Made by a program: the position numbers and the translations under genes
Shown: in pieces, positions 8,227-18,055 of the stretch
Position numbering within the stretch: the stretch's first letter is position 1
Layout: the number at the start of each line of letters is the position of its first letter
The notes under the pieces: model-generated
Told to the model about the DNA's origin: nothing
The model's database searches: none
What the model saw: only the letters and a program-made list of their open reading frames with translations
Assembly (NCBI GenBank): GCA_030654155.1
Contig: JAURYA010000048.1
Coordinates: 1-46,243, forward strand
Direction of reading: 5' to 3'
Length of the DNA: 46,243 nt
Source: Sulfurimonas sp.
GTDB taxonomy: Bacteria > Campylobacterota > Campylobacteria > Campylobacterales > Sulfurimonadaceae

Positions 8227-9810
8227 ATGAACAGTTATAAACCGACAGATATTGCGGGAAAACTAGCATCCGGATTTTTACGAAATCCACTCACTATCGT
8301 TCTTGGCATATTTTTACTCTCTATTGGATATTTGGCTCTAAACATCATGCCGCGTGAAGAGAATCCACAAATGGTAGTAAGCGGCTCAACCGTTATAGTA
8401 GCACTTCCCGGAGCCAGCGCGGCGGAGATTCATAAGGCCATCGTCAAGCCGCTGGAGAGAAAACTAAAAGAGGTAAAAGGGGTAGAAAATATCTCTAGCA
8501 TGGCTATGGATAACGTCGGAATTGTAAATGCCGCATTTTTTATCGGGGAAGCCAAAGAGGACTCAAACCTAAAAATTTATGACAAAATCATGCAAAACTC
8601 CGACATGTTTCCTAAAGGGGCGATGAACCCGATAATAAAACCTCTTGATATAGATATAGATATTCCCGTTGTATCTGTTGCTTTTTACTCAAAAGATGAG
8701 AACATGAGCAAGACGGAGCTATATGACAGAGTAAAAGAGATACAGCACCAGATTAACGGAGTAAAAAACGTTGCCGTCACTGAGCTAAAAGGCGGAAACA
8801 GACATCAGTTTAACATCGAAGTGGACCTGAACAAACTCTCCGGATACAACATCTCTATGGGTCAGATTGTCCAAGGTGTACAATCCCTCTCATACAGCGT
8901 TCCTGCGGTAAAAAACAGAACTAAAGAGAATGAGATAATAATGCTTGGTGTAAAAAATGCCATCGAGAGTGCAGATGACATCGGAAGCATAATAGTTGCA
9001 AAATATATGGGTTCTCCAATTTACCTAAGACAAATCGCAAAAGTTACAAGCTCTTACGACATACAAAACTTCAAATCTGCAAGCATAAGCAAAAAAGATG
9101 AGAGCAAAGAGTTTTCACCGCTGCAAAATCAGGTAACACTCAGCGTATCAAAACTTCAAGGAACAAATGCCGTAGTTATTGCTGATGCGGTCAAGAGCGA
9201 ACTAGAGAGCCACAAAGAGTTCTTAAACAAAAACGGTATCGGATATGTTATTACCAGAAATGACGGAGAGAGAGCAGATGAGGCTGTTAACGAGCTTGTT
9301 TTTCACCTTCTTTTATCCATCGTAATCATAGCGATTTTACTTATTATCGTGCTTGGATGGAGAGAGTCTCTCATAGTTACATTTACCGTCCCGGCGATTT
9401 TGGCAATTACGCTCTTTGTGGCTTATCTAAGTGGTCAAACCATTAACCGGATTACTCTTTTTGCCTTCCTTCTCTCGCTCGGACTTTTAGTCGATGCGGC
9501 GATTATCGTTATTGAGAATATTCACAGGCACTACCACTCAAAAGAGTCGGCAAACAAAAGTGTTGATGACATAATGATAGAGGCTACAGATGAGATTGGA
9601 CCGCCGACAAACATAGCAACTCTGGCGATTATTATGACGATGATTCCTATGGCGTTTGTCGGGCAGATGATGGGGCAGTTTATGAAACCGATTCCAGCAA
9701 ATGTTCCTGTTGCTCTTGTTGCTTCGCTTTTTGTTGCATATATTTTCACACCGTATCTAGCGGTTAGAATTTTAAAAAAACCTGATTATAGCGGCGAGGA
9801 GAAACATTAA
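8227..9810 (+). CDS. RND efflux permease, N-terminal half (TM1-TM6 and first porter domain)
   Basis: NPLTIVLGIFLLSIGYLALNIMPREENPQM, SLGLLVDAAIIVIENIHRH, ends after TM6 at YLAVRILKKPDYSGEEKH. Confidence 0.9.
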   Translation: MNSYKPTDIAGKLASGFLRNPLTIVLGIFLLSIGYLALNIMPREENPQMVVSGSTVIVALPGASAAEIHKAIVKPLERKLKEVKGVENISSMAMDNVGIVNAAFFIGEAKEDSNLKIYDKIMQNSDMFPKGAMNPIIKPLDIDIDIPVVSVAFYSKDENMSKTELYDRVKEIQHQINGVKNVAVTELKGGNRHQFNIEVDLNKLSGYNISMGQIVQGVQSLSYSVPAVKNRTKENEIIMLGVKNAIESADDIGSIIVAKYMGSPIYLRQIAKVTSSYDIQNFKSASISKKDESKEFSPLQNQVTLSVSKLQGTNAVVIADAVKSELESHKEFLNKNGIGYVITRNDGERADEAVNELVFHLLLSIVIIAILLIIVLGWRESLIVTFTVPAILAITLFVAYLSGQTINRITLFAFLLSLGLLVDAAIIVIENIHRHYHSKESANKSVDDIMIEATDEIGPPTNIATLAIIMTMIPMAFVGQMMGQFMKPIPANVPVALVASLFVAYIFTPYLAVRILKKPDYSGEEKH

Positions 9811-11492
9811 TGTTTAAAAAATTTCAAGACACAGTTTTTGAGGGTATTCAAAACCCGAAAAAGAGAAACCTAATCTTAGCGGCAACATTTGTAGCTTTTG
9901 TGCTATCCGTGCTTATGATTGCGCCAAGCAAGATGGTTTTGGCAAAAATGCTTCCGGGAAAAAATAACGATACGTTTACTATCTACACAACATTGGCAGA
10001 GGGAAGCTCCATCGAGCAGACTAACAGAGTGACGGAGTGTGTATCTGAATTTATAAAAAAAGAAAAAAATGTTGAAAATTTTGAGATATTTTTAGGCATG
10101 GGAGCTCCGCTTGATTTTGCCGGTCTTATCAAAGGCTCTCACTTTAAAAGTTCTGAAAACGTTGCGGAAATTGTTGTAAATCTTACAAAAAAACATAACC
10201 GTGACGAGCCCTCATACTTTATGGTTCAAAGAATAAGACCCTCTATTCAAAAAAGCTGTACCCAACTCTACAACAATACAACAATCACATTTGTTGAGCC
10301 TCCGGCAGGACCGCCTGTTTTAGCTGCAATCGTGGCAGAAATATACGGTCAAGATGCAGACGGAGTAAGGGAACTCTCAAACAGAGTTAAAGGGGTGTTT
10401 GAAAATACAGAGGGGCTTGTTGATGTTGAAGTCATGCAAGATGAGATTTATGATACATTTGAAGTAGAAGTTGACAGCACAAAAGTCGCTCTCTCAGACG
10501 TAAATGTAAAACAGCTAAATGATGTGCTCTATTTGGCGTTTGAGGGGATGCAGATAGCCGTTAAGAACTCTGATGTAGTTAATGACCAGATTCCAATCTA
10601 TCTATCTCTTAGCCTTGAGTCTAAAAAATTCTCATCAAAAGATATTGATGCCATTAAAGCAAAACTCTCATCTCTAAAACTTATGAATCAGATGGGAATG
10701 ATGACACCAATCACAGAGCTGGTAACGATTGTGCCGAAAAAATCAAATCCTATGATTATGAGCAAAAATCTCCATCAGATGACTAACGTTATGGCGGAGA
10801 CGGATATGGTTTCACAGGTTTATCCTCTAATGGAAGCCAGAAGTGCAATACTAGAGAACTTTGGCGACAAATATGATATAGAAAAAATCGGTCTCTTCAA
10901 TCTCAAGCTTACCGACAAAAATAGCAAAAATGTATATGAACTCATCTGGGATGGGGAGATGGAAGTAACTCTTGATACCTTTGTCGAGTTAGGAGCTGCT
11001 TTTATCGCCGCACTTGTGCTTATATTTTTACTGATGGTTATCTATTATAAAAGCTACACACTTAGCGGAATCATACTTCTAGGCTCGTTCTTATCAATCA
11101 TCGGCGTAATCGTGGGGCATTACATTATGGATCTCTTCACCTCAGATACATTTTTTCTAACGGCTACATCGCTCATAGGTTTTATAGCGCTTATCGGAAT
11201 AAGCTCAAGAAACTCTCTTTTATTGATTGACTTTACCGCCTCTTTGATGAGAGACAGCAAGATGGGCAAAGCAGAGGCGATTGCGTACGCAGCGGCAACA
11301 CGTGCCAAACCTATTTTTCTAACTGCCGCAGCGATTATACTTGCTTCAACGCTTCTAGCCGGTGACGCAGTATTTGGCGGTCTTGGAGTTGCTCTTATAT
11401 TTGGAACTATTGCGGCGGTTATTGCCTCTTTGATTATTGTTCCGATACTTCTATTTAAAGCCGATTTGAGTAGACATTTTAATTTAGATTAG
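9810..11492 (+). CDS. RND efflux permease, C-terminal half (TM7-TM12 and second porter domain)
   Basis: Starts in the inter-half linker, TM7 NLILAATFVAFVLSVLMIA, MLPGKNNDTFTIYTTLAEGSSIEQT, LIGISSRNSLLLIDF, RAKPIFLTAAAIILA. Confidence 0.9.
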   Translation: MFKKFQDTVFEGIQNPKKRNLILAATFVAFVLSVLMIAPSKMVLAKMLPGKNNDTFTIYTTLAEGSSIEQTNRVTECVSEFIKKEKNVENFEIFLGMGAPLDFAGLIKGSHFKSSENVAEIVVNLTKKHNRDEPSYFMVQRIRPSIQKSCTQLYNNTTITFVEPPAGPPVLAAIVAEIYGQDADGVRELSNRVKGVFENTEGLVDVEVMQDEIYDTFEVEVDSTKVALSDVNVKQLNDVLYLAFEGMQIAVKNSDVVNDQIPIYLSLSLESKKFSSKDIDAIKAKLSSLKLMNQMGMMTPITELVTIVPKKSNPMIMSKNLHQMTNVMAETDMVSQVYPLMEARSAILENFGDKYDIEKIGLFNLKLTDKNSKNVYELIWDGEMEVTLDTFVELGAAFIAALVLIFLLMVIYYKSYTLSGIILLGSFLSIIGVIVGHYIMDLFTSDTFFLTATSLIGFIALIGISSRNSLLLIDFTASLMRDSKMGKAEAIAYAAATRAKPIFLTAAAIILASTLLAGDAVFGGLGVALIFGTIAAVIASLIIVPILLFKADLSRHFNLD

Positions 11493-11513
11493 AAAAGAGT
11501 TAGGGGAATTTTT

Positions 11514-11537
11514 CCAGATGCAAAATCTTGCATCTGG
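11514..11537. terminator. Perfect 10-bp inverted repeat between convergent genes, possible bidirectional terminator or mRNA 3' hairpin
   Basis: CCAGATGCAA-AATC-TTGCATCTGG; no U-tract on either strand. Confidence 0.45.
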
Positions 11538-11549
11538 GGATGGTAGAGG

Positions 11550-13139
11550 TTATAATCTAGCGTATTGCACGCTTGAACAAGCGTCTATCTTTAACAATTC
11601 ACTTAACGTAGCATCGCTTATAATACTATCAACTAAAATAACGGCAAGCGCCTGTTTCTTATCGTTTCTAGATAGTGAAAAGTCCGCTATATTTACATTA
11701 TGTTTTGCCAACGTGCTACCGATATTTCCAATAACACCGGGAACATCTTGATTTTTGAGTATTATCATATCGCCTTTAATCGCAACTTCAATATCAAATC
11801 CGTCAATAGATACAATTCTAAATACATTATCATCAAAAATAGTAGCGCTGATTGTAGTCGTTCCGCCCTCTGCCGTAGTCAATTTTATAGTAATAAGATT
11901 TTTATAAACAGATGAGTCGTGAAGTGCTTCAAACTCTACTTTAATACCCTTCTCTTTTGCTATAAACTCAGCATTTACATAGTTAATCGTATCATCGCTG
12001 ATTTGGCTCATTGCACCGACTGCAACAAAGGTAGCAAGAGAGTCGACATATTTGGCAATCTCGCCCTGTCCGCTAACTTTTATGGCAACTATTTGTGATT
12101 TGTTAAGCTGAGACTCTAAGAAACCGATTTTTTGTCCCATCTCCAAAAACGGCTTAACAAACGGCGGTATTTTACTCTCATCAATCGGCAGGTTCATGGC
12201 ATGTGCATATGAGATGCCCTTAGCCGCAGCAATTGCGTTTTCCGCTGCCTGAACCCCGATGTTATATTGAGACTCATAGGTATTTGCACCCAAGTGAGGA
12301 GATACTGTTACATTATCAAGGTCTAAAAGCGGGTTGTTTGTTGCAGGCTCTTTTACAAATACATCAATACCTGCGAAACGGATTTTACCGCTTGTAAGAC
12401 CTGCATAGAGTGCTTCCTCATTGTAAAGACCGCCTCTGGCACAGTTGATTAAAACTACGCCATCTTTCATCTTTGCAATCTCTTTGCTGTCTATAATGTT
12501 AACTGTTTCTTTGTTTTTAGGAGTGTGTATAGTGATAATATCGCAATCTAAAATATCATTGAAGTTTTTAGTATAAACCATATCAAGGTCTGTCACTTTT
12601 GATGGGTTGATGTATGGGTCGTAAGCAACGATATCCATCTCAAAAGCCTGAGCTCTTTTTGCTACACGAGAGCCAATATTACCAAAACCGATAACACCGA
12701 GCTTTTTGCCTTTCATCTCATATCCGTACCACTTCTCTCTCTTCCAAACTCTCTGCTCTTTTAAGTGATTGTGTGAATATGGGAACATTCTCATACAAGA
12801 AAGCATATGCGCCATTGTAAGCTCAACTGCTGCGATAGTGTTTGCGGTAGGAACATTCATGACAATTATTCCCTCTTTTGAACACCCTTGAATATCGACA
12901 TTGTCAACACCGACACCGGCGCGAACTATCGCTTTCATATTTTTTGCTGCAGCTATAAATTTATCATCGACATCAGTTGAACTTCTTGTAATAGCAACAT
13001 CTGCATCTTTGATAATGTCTAAAAGTTTTACTTTGTCTTCATCTGCTGCCATAACAAAATTTATATTTTCATCATTTCGAAGCATCTCTAAACCGGCTTC
13101 GTGAATATGGTCACAAACAACTATGGTATATTTTTGCAT
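11550..13139 (-). CDS. serA: D-3-phosphoglycerate dehydrogenase
   Basis: GVGVDNVDIQGCSKEGIIVMNVPTANT, LGVIGFGNIGSRVAKRA, NCARGGLYNEEAL, C-terminal ACT domain (QDVPGVIGNIGSTLAKHNVNIADFSLSR). Confidence 0.95.
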   Translation of the reverse strand: MQKYTIVVCDHIHEAGLEMLRNDENINFVMAADEDKVKLLDIIKDADVAITRSSTDVDDKFIAAAKNMKAIVRAGVGVDNVDIQGCSKEGIIVMNVPTANTIAAVELTMAHMLSCMRMFPYSHNHLKEQRVWKREKWYGYEMKGKKLGVIGFGNIGSRVAKRAQAFEMDIVAYDPYINPSKVTDLDMVYTKNFNDILDCDIITIHTPKNKETVNIIDSKEIAKMKDGVVLINCARGGLYNEEALYAGLTSGKIRFAGIDVFVKEPATNNPLLDLDNVTVSPHLGANTYESQYNIGVQAAENAIAAAKGISYAHAMNLPIDESKIPPFVKPFLEMGQKIGFLESQLNKSQIVAIKVSGQGEIAKYVDSLATFVAVGAMSQISDDTINYVNAEFIAKEKGIKVEFEALHDSSVYKNLITIKLTTAEGGTTTISATIFDDNVFRIVSIDGFDIEVAIKGDMIILKNQDVPGVIGNIGSTLAKHNVNIADFSLSRNDKKQALAVILVDSIISDATLSELLKIDACSSVQYARL

Positions 13140-13618
13140 TATGTATCCTCTTTATACAGCCCGACTTTGGCTGAAATTTCATAATTTTTTAACACTTCAA
13201 CTAGGGAGTTTAATTTATCTCTATCACTTGAGTAAATTAATAACTCTGCACCGCTTTTATCTTTTTTAAGATAATACTTTAATTGATGTTGCTTTAACTC
13301 TTCTTTTAAACAGAAAAGCTGATATGGATCTAACAAAGGGGCTGAGAGTTTGTATACTGGCTTACTTTCTGTTTTCTCATTCAAATCAACTTGGATGAAA
13401 ACCTCATTAACAGGATAGGAATATCCCAGCTCTTCAGTTTTAGAAAAATGGTTTAACCAATCTTTTTCTGGTTCATCTGCTGCCGTACCGCTCTTATGTT
13501 CAAGCGGGGCTAACTTTATAGAAGTTTCATTTGAGTTAATTGAAATAAGAAATAAAATGATAAAAACAGCTACCCCGACTGCAATGAGTGGGGTAAGCCA
13601 TTTTAAAATCTTTCGCAC
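13139..13618 (-). CDS. Hypothetical single-TM protein (position equivalent to HP0398/Cj0892c)
   Basis: N-terminal TM LTPLIAVGVAVFIILFLISI; between serA and rpsA. Confidence 0.65.
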   Translation of the reverse strand: MRKILKWLTPLIAVGVAVFIILFLISINSNETSIKLAPLEHKSGTAADEPEKDWLNHFSKTEELGYSYPVNEVFIQVDLNEKTESKPVYKLSAPLLDPYQLFCLKEELKQHQLKYYLKKDKSGAELLIYSSDRDKLNSLVEVLKNYEISAKVGLYKEDT

Positions 13619-13623
13619 AATTT

Positions 13624-15279
13624 TTACTTAAATTTATCTTTAATTAAATCGCCCAAAGAGTGTGATTCGTCATCATTAATTTCATCAAGCATTGCCTGAT
13701 TTTTTATGTAATCTAATTTTTTAACAGATAGGCGAATACGGTCACGCTTAGTATCGATAACAGCTATCGCAGCTTCAATTTTTTGACCTATCTCTAAATC
13801 ACTCTTTTCTAGCGGAGCAAGATCTTCATCACGAATAAGCGCATCAACACCATCTTCTAAAGATACAAACACACCAAAATCTTTGATATCACGAATTGTC
13901 CCAGTTACTATACTGTTTAACTTGTGAATTTTTGAAAATGTATCAATAGGACTCTCTAAAAGTGCTTTTCTATTTAGTGAAATTTTTTGGTCTTCAGGGT
14001 TGATTTTAGCAATCTTAACTTCAATTTCATCACCAGCTTTTAACACATCTCTACATTTAACATTTTTATCCCAAGAGATATCCTGATTGTGCAGAAGACC
14101 TTCAATACCATCAATACGAACGAATGCGCCGAAGTCTGTTAAAGATGTAACTGTTCCTGTAATTACGTCACCCTCTTTGTGATTTTTCATAAACTCATCA
14201 AAAGGTTTTGCTAAAAGTCTTTTTAAAGAAACACGAAGCTTATGAGTTTTAGGATTTATCTCAATTACTTCAACGTCAATCTCTTGACCGACTTTTAAAT
14301 AATCATTTGGATTTTTTACATTTTTGTCCCAAGAAATTTCTGATATATGCAAGAAGCCTTCAATGTCATTTCCTAAATCAACAAACACACCGTACGCTTC
14401 AATATTTGAAACAGTTACAGTAATTGTGTCACCCTCATCTAACTCACTCTCAACTTCTGCCCAAGGGTCAGATTGAACTGCTTTGATAGATAGTGAAAGG
14501 TGTCTTTTGTCTTTATCGTAAGAGATAGCTTTAACAAGTACACTGTCGCCTTCTTTATAAAGTTTAGACGGATTTACCGGACCTTTATAGCTGATTTCGT
14601 TGTAATGAACTAAACCATCAACACCGCCAACATCTACAAACATACCGTAGCTAGTGATTTTTTTAATAGTTCCCTCAACAGCTGCATCATCTTCCAAAAG
14701 CTTGTCAATAATCTCTTTTTTCTTTTTGCGCTCATCGTTGAAAAGTTTACGACGAGAAACAACAATCGAATTTTGTTCTTCATCAATCTTAACAACTTGA
14801 GCTTTAATTTTGCGGCCTACTACTTCATCAGTATCTTTAAAAGCAGCTAGTGAACGAGGCATAAAGAACACCACATCATCTGCTTCTACTACATAACCAC
14901 CACGATTTTTCTTAGTAATAACACCATCAATAATTATATCTTCGAAGTTTTCTTTATATTTATCAATAAAATCAATTGTCTTTTGTTGCTCTAAAACTTT
15001 TTTGTATGATATTTTAGGACGCTCATTGTAGTACCCTGTAACCATAACTTTAATTTTATCGCCGACATTAAACTTTAACTTACCATTTTCGCTGATTTCA
15101 TCTAAACTTAGAATACCCTCTAGTTTATCGCCAACACCTACTAATGCTCTGTTTTCATCAACTTGTATTTCAACAATTTCACCCTCTACAATACGGCTTG
15201 TTTCTTGTTGTTTTTCGCTTGCAGCAAACATCTCTGCAAAATTTTCTTCTTCTTCAAATAATTCGTTATCGAACGCCAT
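13624..15279 (-). CDS. rpsA: 30S ribosomal protein S1
   Basis: Tandem S1 domains (GTIKKITSYGMFVDVGGVDGLVHYNEIS, VSNIEAYGVFVDLGNDIEGFLHISEISWDK, GTVTSLTDFGAFVRIDGIEGLLHNQDISWDK). Confidence 0.95.
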   Translation of the reverse strand: MAFDNELFEEEENFAEMFAASEKQQETSRIVEGEIVEIQVDENRALVGVGDKLEGILSLDEISENGKLKFNVGDKIKVMVTGYYNERPKISYKKVLEQQKTIDFIDKYKENFEDIIIDGVITKKNRGGYVVEADDVVFFMPRSLAAFKDTDEVVGRKIKAQVVKIDEEQNSIVVSRRKLFNDERKKKKEIIDKLLEDDAAVEGTIKKITSYGMFVDVGGVDGLVHYNEISYKGPVNPSKLYKEGDSVLVKAISYDKDKRHLSLSIKAVQSDPWAEVESELDEGDTITVTVSNIEAYGVFVDLGNDIEGFLHISEISWDKNVKNPNDYLKVGQEIDVEVIEINPKTHKLRVSLKRLLAKPFDEFMKNHKEGDVITGTVTSLTDFGAFVRIDGIEGLLHNQDISWDKNVKCRDVLKAGDEIEVKIAKINPEDQKISLNRKALLESPIDTFSKIHKLNSIVTGTIRDIKDFGVFVSLEDGVDALIRDEDLAPLEKSDLEIGQKIEAAIAVIDTKRDRIRLSVKKLDYIKNQAMLDEINDDESHSLGDLIKDKFK

Positions 15280-15309
15280 TACCTATCCCTGTTACATAAA
15301 AATTTGGTG

Positions 15310-15315
15310 ATTATA
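15310..15315 (-). promoter_or_regulatory. Candidate -10 box of rpsA
   Basis: Minus strand GATATAATCACC upstream of rpsA ATG (15279). Confidence 0.4.
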
Positions 15316-15351
15316 TCTAACTATTGATAATTTTTGTATTAATTATGTAAA

Positions 15352-15380
15352 AATCAAACCATAAAATAGTTAATTTGATT
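15352..15380 (-). terminator. Candidate terminator downstream of the chemosensory operon
   Basis: Minus strand AATCAAA (15 nt loop) TTTGATTTTTAC: 7-bp stem followed by a short T run, just after the stop at 15386. Confidence 0.35.
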
Positions 15381-15385
15381 GTTTG

Positions 15386-18055
15386 TTAAGCTTTTTGACT
15401 ATTACTTCTTTCCCTTACAAAGGCTTCAAACTCTTCTGCGCGAAGCGGCTTAGAGTAGTAGTATCCTTGTATCTCATCGCATCCCTCTTCGCGAAGACAA
15501 TCGAGCTGTTCTACTGTTTCCACCCCTTCGGCGATTGTTGTTATTCCAAGACTTTTGCTGAGGACAATAATGGCTTTGACTATGGCTCTGTCTTCTGGAT
15601 TTGTATCTATGTCGCGGACGAAGGATTGGTCGATCTTTAGTTTGTATACTTCGAATCTTTTGAGGTAGCTGAGTGAAGAGTAGCCGGTTCCAAAATCGTC
15701 AATTGCCATTCGTATCCCACAATCATGCAGATCATCCATTATTTTACAAGCATGCGCAGGATCATTCATCGCAGCTGCTTCCGTCAGCTCAATCTCCAAA
15801 TATTGCGGCAATAGCTTGGTCTCCTTTAGTATGTCTGTGATTAGTTCCGGTAAATTAGCATGCCGAAACTGCACAGCCGAGAGATTAACGGCAATTATCA
15901 TCGGCGCTAGACCGCTCTCAATCCAGCTCTGCATCTGTTTCACGGCACTACGCATTACCCATTCTCCAATCTGCAAAATTAAGCCATTTTGCTCTGCAAG
16001 GTGAATAAATTTGTCCGGTGGAATATTTCCAAGGGTTGGATGTGTCCATCGAAGCAACGCTTCTGCTCCAATAACTGTGTCATTGTGCAGTGATATTTGC
16101 GGCTGATAAACAACATGTAATTGCTCCTCCTCCAGTGCATGGAACAGGGCATTGTTTAACTGAAGATTGATTGATGAATCTTCCTGCATCTTTTCTGTAA
16201 AGAAACGATAACAGTTTCGTCCCTCTTCTTTTGCGTGATGCAGTGCAGCGTCGGCATTTTTGGAAAGAATTTCCTGAGTAGTACCATCATCCGGAAATAG
16301 AGCAACACCTATGGAAGCGGTCACAACCAGTTCATTTTGTTCTATTAAAAAAGGCTTAGAAATAATGTTTAAGAGTCGTTGGAGTAGTCTGGCAATAGTA
16401 GCTATATCTATTGGCAGCATCAAAAAGATGAACTCATCTCCGCCTAGACGCGATACTATATCCTCTTCACGATTTTCTTCATGAATAAACTGTTGAAACC
16501 GTTTGCTTAGCTCAACCAATAAGATGTCTCCGACAGTATGTCCAAGGGTATCGTTGATATCTTTAAAGTGGTCAATATCTAGGAAAAGTACAGCAAATTT
16601 CTCATTATTTCGTTTACTAAAACTTATGGCGAAGTTGATACGATCTTCTAATGTGGCTCTGTTTGGAAGTCCGGTGAGTAAATCAAAATTTGCAAGATAA
16701 TTAATACGCTCTTGAGCAAGTTTATTATCTGTGATATCATCCTTGCTTATCATGTAGTGGGTAATCTCTCCATCAGCCTGATATATTGGAGAGGCTATGA
16801 CCATTTCAATGTATTGTGTACCATCTTTGCGTTTATTGGTACACTCCGCGTCAAAGCTTTTACTCAATTTCAATTGCGTCAATATATCATCGCATATGGC
16901 TGATTTCGAATGGAATTGATTAATATTTTTGCCTACCGCTTCAGCTCCCGCATATCCGGTTAATTTGGTAAAACTGGCGTTAACATATTCAATAGTGCCG
17001 TAAGTGTCAATAAGAATAATACTATTTTGGCTTTGCTCAACCGCCTGTGAGAGTTTATGCAACTCAATTTCTGCTTCTTTGCGCTCAGTTATATCAGTGG
17101 ATACATTCAGAGCATAAGATATTTCCCCTTTGTCGTCATACTCAAGAACATAAGTCGCATCTAACCAAACTACACCCTTGCTGGGTATATCAATCCTAAT
17201 CTCCCTGCGGACTGCTTTTGCGCTAGAGAATAGCTCTTTGACAGCATCAGAACACGAATAGCCGTCAATCGCATCTTCGAGCATGCTTACTGGCTTGCCA
17301 ATGAGCTCTTCACGAGAAATGCCGAATAATTTTTCAATTGCTTCATTCACATATACAAAATTTAAATTCTTGTCAATTCTGGCAATAAGATTTGGAGTAT
17401 TTTCACTAAGAGTTCGAAACTGCTCCTCTTTAATAAGCAGCTCCTTTGTTCGCTCTTGAACTTTCTCTTCCAGTTCTCCGTTTAAGCTCTCAAGGTCACT
17501 GCGAGCCTCCTGAAGCTGAGTGCTTTTATAGTATGAGTCTTCATAACTTGAAAGCAGCAGGTCTAAAAGTCGTACTTTATCTGCTGCTATAAAAAAATCA
17601 TTTCCTCCGAAGCGAAGGCTAATTACATCATCCGCTCCTTTTTCAGCGCGTCTTTGCATATTGATATAAGCTTCATCTATCACCTCACTCAGAAGAGTCT
17701 GATCAAATGGTTTGACAAGAAACTTATCTGCCCCCGCTTCAATACTTTGAATAATGTTGTTCGGTTCTGAAAGGGATGTCAGAAGGATAACGGGAATATT
17801 TTTCAGATTCTCATCGGCGCGAATTGCCTTACATAGAGTATAACCGTCCATTCGAGGCATCTGAATATCGCTTATGATAATATCAGGCTTTATCTGTGTG
17901 GATTTAAGCCACTCAAGGGCCTCTTGCCCATCAAAACATAGATGCACAGAAGAGTACCGAGCATCTAAAAAATATTTAATCACCTGAGCCTGTGTTTTAC
18001 TGTCTTCAACTGCAAGTATAAAAATGTCTTTTTTCGGATTTTCTGTTGTGCTCAT
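15386..18055 (-). CDS. Response regulator: REC-PAS-PAS-GGDEF-EAL, output of Wsp-like system
   Basis: REC (AVEDSKTQ, IIISDIQMPRMDGYTLC, FLVKPFD); two PAS; REEDIVSRLGGDEF (I-site RxxD plus GGDEF, nt 16430-16471); GAEALLRW, ELTEAA, AIDDFGTGYSS, KIDQSFVRD, IAEGVET of EAL. Confidence 0.93.
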   Translation of the reverse strand: MSTTENPKKDIFILAVEDSKTQAQVIKYFLDARYSSVHLCFDGQEALEWLKSTQIKPDIIISDIQMPRMDGYTLCKAIRADENLKNIPVILLTSLSEPNNIIQSIEAGADKFLVKPFDQTLLSEVIDEAYINMQRRAEKGADDVISLRFGGNDFFIAADKVRLLDLLLSSYEDSYYKSTQLQEARSDLESLNGELEEKVQERTKELLIKEEQFRTLSENTPNLIARIDKNLNFVYVNEAIEKLFGISREELIGKPVSMLEDAIDGYSCSDAVKELFSSAKAVRREIRIDIPSKGVVWLDATYVLEYDDKGEISYALNVSTDITERKEAEIELHKLSQAVEQSQNSIILIDTYGTIEYVNASFTKLTGYAGAEAVGKNINQFHSKSAICDDILTQLKLSKSFDAECTNKRKDGTQYIEMVIASPIYQADGEITHYMISKDDITDNKLAQERINYLANFDLLTGLPNRATLEDRINFAISFSKRNNEKFAVLFLDIDHFKDINDTLGHTVGDILLVELSKRFQQFIHEENREEDIVSRLGGDEFIFLMLPIDIATIARLLQRLLNIISKPFLIEQNELVVTASIGVALFPDDGTTQEILSKNADAALHHAKEEGRNCYRFFTEKMQEDSSINLQLNNALFHALEEEQLHVVYQPQISLHNDTVIGAEALLRWTHPTLGNIPPDKFIHLAEQNGLILQIGEWVMRSAVKQMQSWIESGLAPMIIAVNLSAVQFRHANLPELITDILKETKLLPQYLEIELTEAAAMNDPAHACKIMDDLHDCGIRMAIDDFGTGYSSLSYLKRFEVYKLKIDQSFVRDIDTNPEDRAIVKAIIVLSKSLGITTIAEGVETVEQLDCLREEGCDEIQGYYYSKPLRAEEFEAFVRERSNSQKA

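Noticed and set aside
9481-9520. RND TM4 motif LVDAAIIVIEN (one Asp instead of the AcrB Asp-Asp pair)
   Set aside because: From general knowledge this variant is common in some RND subfamilies, so not unusual by itself.
11518-11751. 77-aa plus-strand ORF at the 3' end of serA
   Set aside because: Antisense to the ACT domain of serA and starts inside the hairpin; no supporting signal.
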